NCBI GenBank assembly: GCA_029204045.2
Contig: CM055075.1
Location: forward strand, 21,014,491 to 21,078,490
Source: Tillandsia leiboldiana
Taxonomy: Eukaryota > Streptophyta > Magnoliopsida > Poales > Bromeliaceae
Direction of reading: 5' to 3'
DNA length: 64,000 bases
Both the position numbers and the translations under genes were made by a program. Under the pieces are notes generated by a model. That model did no database searches, was not told the origin of the DNA, and was given only the letters and a program-made list of their open reading frames with translations. This document shows, one piece after another, positions 56,501 through 64,000 of the stretch (positions within the stretch are counted from its first letter, which is position 1; each line of letters starts with the position of its first letter).

Positions 56501-58224
56501 GATCTTGATGATCCCAAAGAGGATGAAGTAGGTTTGTTGTCGTTGTTTGTCTTGAATTCCGGTGTCGGAGGAGGAGATACCGACTGAGGCACAAAAACTG
56601 TCTCACTCGAACTTGGACTGTTTCCAGTTTGAGTGTATCCGAGGCCGAACCTATTTGATTGACCAAGACCAAGAAGTCTATCCAACTTACTCCTTCCTGA
56701 AGAGAATCGCTGTAAGTCATTCTTGAGTTGGAAAATGGTCTTTGTCATTTCCAGGTTATCCTGTCGAGCCTCGTTGTAGAGCTTTGAAAAGTGATTCGCG
56801 TTATCCACCAGATTTGTATGTTCCTTTTCAAGTTGCTCATTGGACTCTTGAAGGGAAGCATTTTCTTTTATCAGGTTTTCCCTTTCCACTTCAAGAGCGT
56901 TTGAGAGAGAAGTCGCTCTTTTTGCTTCTTCTTCGAGATCATGCAATCTCCCTCTCAAACTCTTGTTTTGCTTAGCCACTTTCTTTGAGTCCCTCAAAAG
57001 TCTGTGGTAGGCTAGAGCAAACTCTTCACCTTCCGAATCATCCGATTCATTGTCCATTGCATTCTTTTCAACAGTGGAGTTGGACAATGATTCAGACGTA
57101 CTTGCCATAAAGCACATGAATGGTGAAGATGTGGACGCGTGGAAAGCCGTGGAGCTCTTTTCTTCATCACTTGAAGACGACTCATTTGACGTTGAGTTGT
57201 CATCCCAAGTGACGACTTGCATCGCCTTCTTCTTTGCCGGATACTTGTTAGGACACTCCGTTGCAATGTGGCCGTAGCCTCGACATTTGAAGCATTGCAG
57301 TTGTCCTTCTGAACTTTTCTTATCCTTTGAGAAGTTCTCCTGCTTTCTTGACTTGTGACTTGGAGTACCCTTGCCTTTGTTCCACTTTCTGAAGGATGGA
57401 GATTTGCTTGAATTACCCCTTCGAAAGATGCGGCGAAAATTCCTTGTCAAGAGAGCGAGCTGCTTCTCAAATTCCTCCATAGAGAGGTTCTCGTCATCGT
57501 CCGAGGAGGATGTATCCGCGTCTTCTTCCTTAGTTGTTTTCAACGCATAACCTGAAGACTTAGAAGTGGATGCTTTTCCAGAAGAATTGTTAGTATTAAA
57601 AGTCATTTCATAAGTTTGTAATGAACCAACTAATTCTTCTACACGTATTTCGTCCGGGTGTTTAATAGTTTCAATGGCAGTAACCTTTGGGCGAAATCGT
57701 TCAGGAAGAGTTCTTAAGATTTTTCTTACAATCTTAAATTCTGGAATCTTCTCTCCCAGATTAGCACATGAGTTTACGATGTCTTGCAATCCTGTATAGT
57801 AGTCCGTGAAAGATTCATTTTCTGCCATCAAAATAGAGTCAAACTTGCTCGTAAGCATCTGCAGTTTCTGAATCTTCACGAGGTTAGTTCCCTCATGTGT
57901 AACCTGGAGAACATCCCAGATTTCTTTCGCAGTCTCACATGCCGAGACGCGAGAGAATTCAGTTTGAGATAAGGCATTAAAAATAGCATTAATTCCCTTG
58001 CCATTGTAAGAAGATAACTCAAACTCTTCCTTGGTCCATTTCGACCTAGGTTTTAAGGTGTGAACATCAGAGATAAGTTCAGTTGGATTAGTCCATCCTG
58101 ATTCAATTGAATGCCACACCCTTTCGTCGATGGAAGATAAAAAGGCTTTCATCCGTACTTTCCAGTACGCATAATTTGTTCCATCAAAGAAAGGGGGTCG
58201 ATTGATGTTTCCACCTTCAACCAT
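53508..58224 (-). pseudogene. gag-pol: C3 gag-pol, frameshifted and 3'-truncated
   Basis: One continuous frame from MVEGGNINRP through Gag (knuckles CFKCRGYGHIATEC and CFRCGVSGHIRRYC), coiled coil, protease (WYLDSGCSRHMT) and HERLGH of integrase to about 55690. From there to 53508 it breaks at least six times: near 55695 (1 nt lost), a TAA near 54975, and small losses near 54930, 54270, 54100 and 53900. Integrase (HMDLMGP, SDRGGEF, QQNGVVERKN), RT (MDVKSAFLNG, YVDDIVFGA) and the first RNase H motif can still be read in pieces. Most breaks are single-base losses in short runs and lie on the gap side, which suggests sequence error as well as or in place of decay. Confidence 0.87.
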
Positions 58225-58243
58225 TGTTCACAACCCTATTCCC

Positions 58244-58255
58244 GCTCTGATACCA
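58244..58255 (-). other. C3 primer-binding site
   Basis: Complement of TGGTATCAGAGC, 2 nt from the LTR. Confidence 0.9.
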
Positions 58256-58257
58256 CT

Positions 58258-59591
58258 TGTTGGGTCGTATATAATACGGATCTAAATAGGGGAAGAAACA
58301 CCTAGAGGGGGTGAATAGGTGTAAACGTATAAACACTCAAAAATCGTTGCGATAAAAACCCAATGCGGAAATGAAAATAACTCGCAAGATTTTTACGTGG
58401 AAAACTCCATCACCGGAGTAAAAAACCACGGGACCGATAACACGGCAGAAATCCACTAGAATTAAAACACGTACAAGGTGATTTACCGTACACACTTACG
58501 ACTCAACCTTTTCCATACGCTCCTAGAGGATCTTCTCCGCTCGCTCCAGACGCTTCTCGAATCCACGATCTGCGCCCAACGCCGAATCCACGGCGTCCAA
58601 CGTCGAATCCACGACGTCCGACCGAATCCACGGTCTTCACCCAATAGCACCCTTCGAATCCACGAACGTGCCTCGCTCCGAATCCACGAGAGCGAATGAA
58701 CCTTGAATCCACAAGGACACGCGAATCCACGCGCCGATTTTGGGGTAATCGTTGTTTTTGGGTGGTGATGATCCGCCGAATACTTAGATCAAAGATAGAT
58801 CGGAAATACCATCTAAGTATTCATTAGTTTGATTCAACTCAAGATGTGAGTATGAAAACCTAGAATCAAACTAATCAATATAGATGAAGAAACATAGAGT
58901 ATTCTCTAATGATTTCCTTTCTTCTCTATATGTGGATCTATAGCCGTATATGATGATATATGAAAATGACGGCTATGTGGATTGACCCTAGAAAGAAAGA
59001 CATAGGGTCTATTTATAGGTTAGAAACCCTAGGAAGGAGATAAGAATCAAAAACCAACCATTTCTGGAATTTTACGGACGGCGATCCGGATCGTGATAAC
59101 TGAGATCCGGATCGTCATAACGAAACAGCCAATTCCAGAAAAACGAAGGTTCGGGATCCGGATCATGTAACTACGATCCGGATCGTTCATACAGTTCACC
59201 AAACATCAACGTTCGGGATCCGGATTGCGAAGCAAGATCCGGATCGTTCAAGGTAGATGGTAAACTCAACGTTCGGGATCCGGATCAAGAGACTACGATC
59301 CGGATTGCGACGATGTATGAACGAACCACCTTCGGGATCCGGATCGAACAGCCTGATCCGGATCCTGAACATGTCCCAAGTCCAATTTTTGATTTTTATG
59401 CAATGAAAGATTCTTCCAAGTGTTTCTACACTACAAGAAGTATTCGGATCACACAAATTCTTTAGTTAAACATACCTGATCCTTTTGAATTCTTCTTTCT
59501 TGAGATTGAGTTAAAAGATTCAACTTTCTTCACCTTCAATCTTCAGGACTTGAAACTTTCACGAAACTACGCCAACTCAAATTCCGTAACA
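58258..59591 (-). repeat. C3 5' LTR
   Basis: 1334 bp. Eight AATCCA-loop hairpins (plus view) in about 58553-58737, TATA box on minus near 59008-59015, palindrome array in about 59080-59370. Confidence 0.9.
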
Positions 59592-62500
59592 TGCATGATC
59601 TCGAAGAAGAAGCAAAAAGAGCAACTTCTCTCTCAAACGCTCTTGAAGTGGAAAGGGAAAATCTGATAAAAGTAAATGTTTCCCTTCAAGAGTCCAATGA
59701 GCTTTTTGAGAAGGAACATACAAATCTGGTGGATAAAGCGGATCACTTCTCAAAGCTCTACAACGAGGCTCGACAGGATAACCTGGAAATGACAAAGACC
59801 ATTTTCCAACTCAAGGATGACTTACAGCGATTCTCTTCAGGAAGGAGTAAGTTGGATAGACTTCTTGGTCTTGGTCAATCAAATCGGTTCGGCCTCGGAT
59901 ACACTCAAACTGGAAACAGTCCAAGTTCGAGTGGGACAGTTTTTGTGCCTCAGTCGGTATCTCCTCCTCCGACACCGGAATTCAAGACAAACAACGACAA
60001 CAAACCTACTTCATCCTCTTTGGGATCGTCATGATCTAAGGTATGTTTTCGTTGTGGTGTTTCAGGGCACATAAGAAGATATTGCAAGACGGGAGTCAAA
60101 TGCTCACCTCAAACATCTCTTGCAATGTCTACCACAAAGGTGATTCCTCGAAAATCAATTCCAAATCAATTGAAAGAAAAGAACCCTGGTAGTTTACCGC
60201 GCAAGACGACCACATCAAGGAGCAGCAATCGTTTTAACAAGATGCTTTCACCTAGGCATATAACTTCACGACCATTACCGACGCATTCCAAAAAGGTTTG
60301 GGTGCGCAAAGGTGAAATTTTTCCTTGTCTTGTTACCAATGTTTCCTTGCATGGATATGATAGTTCGTCTTGGTATCTGGATAGCGGTTGTTCCCGTCAC
60401 ATGACCGGTGACAAAAATAGTTTTCAAAATCTTGAGAAAATCTCCGGTGGACTTGTTGTTTTCAGAGACGGTCGATCTTCCAAAATTGTTGGAAAAGGGA
60501 CGGTAGCTATTCCAGATGGCCCGATTTTGAAAAACGTCTTATTTGTTGATGGCCTTAAGACTAACCTCATAAGCATAAGTCAACTTTGCGACAATGGTTT
60601 TTCAGTTAACTTTTCATCTGTTGAATGTGTTGTAACTGATAAGGACCATGTCTTCTTTTTAAAAGGGGTTAGATCTGAAAACAATTGCTATGTTGTTCCT
60701 AATAAAATTTCAGAAAAATGTAACCTAGTTTCTTTGAATAATGAAACACTTTGGCATGAAAGGCTAGGTCACATAAATTTTAAGGAACTTGTTAAAATTT
60801 CAAACAAGGACGCGGTCAAGGGGGTTCCAAAACTTTTATTTAAACAAAACATTGTGTGTGGTGGTTGCCAAAAGGGAAAACAGTCCAGAACTGCACACAA
60901 GAACTTGAACCACGTTGGTACAAAACGACCTTTGGAACTTTTACACATAGATTTAATGGGGCCAACTCGTCAACCATCTTTGGGAGGTAAATGGTATATT
61001 TTCTTGATGATTGATGATTTCTCTCGGTATTCTTGGGTAGCATTTTTAAAAGAGAAAGCTGATACTTTTGATTCTTTTCACGAGATTTGCCTTAGTATTA
61101 TGATTGAAAAGAATGAAAAGATCATTCGTGTTAGGAGTGATAGGGGTGGAGAATTCATAAATTCCAAATTCATTGATTTTTGCACTTCCAACGGCATAAA
61201 ACATGAATTCTCAGCACCCTATACACCTCAGCAGAATGGTGTTGTTGAGCGCAAAAACAGGGTTGTTCAAGAGATGGCGCGTGTGATGCTTCATAGCCGG
61301 AATTTACCGCTACATTTTTGGGCTGAAGCTGTGAACACCGCTGTCTATGTCATTAATCGAGTGTTTTTGCGCCCGGGAATGTTAAATACACCATATGAAC
61401 TATGGTGTGGTAGAAAACCCAACATCAAATATTTTCGCATCTTCGGGAGTCGGTGTTACATTTTACGTGACCGTGAAAATCTTGGAAAGTTTGACTCACG
61501 AAGTGACGAAGGGATTTTCTTGGGGTATTCTACTAATAGTAGAGCATATCGAGTATTTAACGTGGAATCTAAGACGATCGTAGAATCTATAAATGTTAAT
61601 GTAGATGAAGCTTTTCACTTTGCATCTGAAAAATCTACCCTCGATATCTCTCTAGATGATGATTCTCCTGCCGTTGCATCTTCTCATAATAATACTTCCA
61701 ATATTAATGATGCATCTAATGGTTCTTCAAGTTTATCTAATGTGCAGGAATCATCTCATATATCTCCGAGTACTCCGTTTCAACAAACGCTACGAATCTC
61801 CAAGGATCATCCGGAATCGAATATTATTGGAGATCCACAAGAAGGAGTTAGAACTCGGAGGCAGTTGGTTTATGGATTCGCTTGCTACGTATCTTTAATC
61901 GAACCAAAGAACATAGATGAAGCTCTTCAGGAAGACTACTGGATTAAAGCAATGCAGGAAGAGCTCCATCAATTTGAGCGAAACAAAGTCTGGGAATTAA
62001 CGAAGCCTCCAAAGCAACATAATGTGATAGGTACCAAATGGATCTTCAAGAACAAGAAAAATGAGGATGGTACTATCATCAGGAACAAGGCACGATTAGT
62101 TGCTCAAGGCTACTCTCAAGTAGAAGGTATAGACTTTGATGAAACATTCGCCCCTGTAGCTAGACTCGAGTCCATTCGTATACTATTTGCTATTGCTTGT
62201 CATTTTAAAATCAAATTATTTCAAATGGACGTTAATAGCGCATTTCTAAATGGGTTTTTAAATGAGGAAGTTTATGTGGCTCAACCGAAAGGTTTTGTAG
62301 ACCATAAACAACCTAACCATGTTTTTCGTTTGAAAAAGGCTCTTTACGGTCTGAAACAAGCACCGCGAGCATGGTACGAAAGGTTGACAAAGCACCTTTT
62401 GGAGAAGGGCTACACTCGAGGGAGAGCTAATAGGACTCTCTTTGTGAAGCATTATCAAAGCAATTTCATTGTAGCACAAATCTATGTCGATGACATTGTA

Positions 62501-63430
62501 TTTGTCGCAACAAGAGATAATGATGCTTCTAAATTCGCGGAGACCATGGAAAGCGAATTTGAGATGTCCATGATGGGCGAATTGACTTATTTCCTTGGAT
62601 TGCAAATTAAACAAAATGATGAAGGTATTCACTTGAGTCAATCCAAGTATGCAATGGAGTTGGTTAAAAAGTTTGATCTTGAAAATTCGAAGGATTTTCC
62701 GACTCCAATGGGAACTAGCCACAAGGGACTTGGAAGTGAATCACAAAGTGAGAATGTAGACGAGAAACTGTATCGAAGTATGATTGGAAGTCTACTTTAC
62801 CTCACGGCTAGTCGCCCGGATATATCTTTTGGTGTTGGGATCTGCGCGAGATATCAATCTGCACCAAAGGAGGTTCACCTGAAAGCGGTGAAAAGGATCA
62901 TCCGGTACATCAAAGGATCAATTAATTTCGGAATTTGGTATCCTATGGGAACAAGTTTGGATATTGTTGGATACTCAGATGCCGATTGGGCAGGATCAGT
63001 GGATGATCGGAAAAGCACGAGTGGTGCATGCTTCTATCTTGGCCATTGCCTTGTTGCATGGCACAGTAAAAAGCAGAATTGCATAGCACTCTCGACTGCC
63101 GAAGCGGAATACATTTCAGCGGGTAGTTGTTCAACCCAACTCATTTGGATGAAAAGTGTGTTGAGCGACTTCCGGATTTCAGCATCTTCGGTAACAATTC
63201 TTTGTGACAACACAAGTGCAATTAACATTTCTAAAAACCCTGTGTTGCACTCTAGAACAAAACATATTGAACTTAGATATCATTTTCTTAGAGAGCTAGT
63301 TGAATCTAATACTCTTCAACTTTCATATATTTCAACTGAGGATCAATTAGCTGACATTCTAACAAAACCTTTGGATCAAAAACGTTTTATTCATTTGCGA
63401 AAAGCAATTGGAATGCTTTCCTTGAAATAA
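59592..63430 (+). pseudogene. gag-pol: C4 gag-pol, 5'-truncated by C3, one nonsense codon
   Basis: Open in one frame from the Gag coiled coil to the usual pol end, except for TGA at 60032-60034, where C3 has AGA. After it: knuckle CFRCGVSGHIRRYC, protease WYLDSGCSRHMT, integrase HERLGH, CGGCQKGKQ, D in HIDLMGP, SDRGGEF and QQNGVVERKN, RT MDVNSAFLNG and YVDDIVFVA (G to V next to the catalytic pair), and RNase H SDADW, STAEAEY, DNTSA. All catalytic residues are present. With the stop and the C3 insertion no Gag-Pol can be made from this copy. Confidence 0.9.
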
Positions 63431-64000
63431 ACTTCTTTTTGAAATCCTTGCTTAGGATAGGTTTTGTTTGTTTTTTGTTTTGTTTTGTTCATTATCTATG
63501 TTTGTACATAGGACATTAATTGAGCATAGATCATAATTGACTTTAATTGCATCTTTTCGCACATTTAGAAATTTATTATGCTTTTGCCATCATAATATTT
63601 CACTGTTGCAATGATCATTTATGTTAATTAAATCATCTTCTGAGTGATCAAAGTCAATTTCTCTCTCTCAATGATCTCTTGGTATAGTCATTATCTTATT
63701 TGACTGCTTAGTCGAGTATGAAATCGAGATCAATTTTTGGTTGAATACTTTATATCTTAAATAATTGATAGCCAATTGAGGGGGAGTCAAAGAAAAGTAA
63801 AATGCTCAAAAGATGTGGAAAGAGTTACATCCCAATGAGGAGTGTGAAAACTACCACCACATGGAGGAAAGAGCTACCACCTCGGTCGTCCGAGTATTGT
63901 GTGCAGCTACCACATGTATACCAAGCATGATTGTTCAAATTTTGATTAAGTAAAATGCATGTTGAAATACTTGACTCCGTCAAATTTCAAGGTTGGTATA
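63431..64000 (+). other. C4 post-pol non-coding region
   Basis: Polypurine-like ttgagggggag at about 63776-63786, then the conserved block from 63813 with hairpin CTCGG-TCGT-CCGAG at 63881-63894. It runs into the window end at ggttggtata. Confidence 0.8.

Larger units (their letters stand above)
53508..59591 (-). mobile_element. C3: Sirevirus-type copia element, 5' part
   Basis: Minus element with 5' LTR 58258-59591, primer site, gag and most of pol. It is cut by C6 within RNase H. Its 3' end is lost in the gap. It lies in the gag of C4; the right flank is TGCAT. Confidence 0.88.
59592..64000 (+). mobile_element. C4: Sirevirus-type copia element, middle part
   Basis: Starts inside gag at the C3 insertion point and runs past the window end within the post-pol region. 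LTRs are not in the window. Pol is closest in sequence to C1 and C2. Confidence 0.9.

Noticed and set aside
52238..59591. The LTRs at 52238-53507 and 58258-59591 as a pair of one element
   Set aside because: The left LTR has primer site and gag on its left and mid-RNase H on its right, so it is a 5' LTR of another minus element, not the 3' LTR of C3.

Overview
This is repeat-rich intergenic DNA from a flowering plant. No host gene, rRNA or tRNA gene is recognisable. Nearly all of it is transposable elements inserted into one another. The plant assignment rests on Ty1-copia elements of Sirevirus type (long two-knuckle Gag, initiator-Met-tRNA primer site, env-like third gene, several polypurine tracts), a Tekay/Del-like Ty3-gypsy Gag, and a plant-type PIF/Harbinger transposase with short introns. 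The species cannot be told.

Layout. 1-4257: most of a long gypsy LTR (G0). 4744-4906: a foldback MITE. About 4.9-6.7 kb and 46.8-50.2 kb: two halves of a decayed PIF/Harbinger element on the minus strand, split by a plus-strand copia element C1 (6727-46782, target duplication GATGA). C1 was itself hit twice. C5 (9418-16060, minus, duplication AAAAG) lies in its gag and carries only gag. G1 (18901-40653, plus, duplication CATTA) lies in its reverse-transcriptase region; G1 is a gag-only gypsy element with two 4439-bp LTRs. The 3' LTR of G1 holds a further copia element, C2 (27558-38612, minus, duplication ACTAG). Nesting is therefore Harbinger > C1 > G1 > C2. 50.58-51.74 kb is a GC-rich minisatellite, followed by a 100-N gap (51910-52009). 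Beyond the gap are a 5' fragment of copia C6 inside copia C3 (both minus), and C3 sits in the gag of copia C4 (plus), which runs off the window.

How the parts work. In C1, C2 and C4, Gag makes particles and binds RNA, and Pol supplies protease, integrase, reverse transcriptase and RNase H. C1 and C2 also carry a 484-codon env-like gene about 1.6 kb downstream of pol. C1 gag-pol stays in frame across both insertions, so it was probably coding-competent when they landed. C5 and G1 have no pol and would need enzymes from relatives.

Most interesting signals. (1) Eight small hairpins in the R/U5 part of each copia LTR share one hexaloop (TGGATT in transcript sense) while their stems differ and stay complementary. 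(2) The env-like gene has its own promoter-like block: three pairs of the ATCCGGAT palindrome and a TATA box, the arrangement used in the LTR, followed by a likely leader intron. (3) A conserved, structured non-coding block after pol is kept even in the pol-less C5. (4) The gypsy LTRs hold a hairpin whose pairs change together between subfamilies. (5) Two gag-only derivatives have different origins. All divergence figures are counts by eye.
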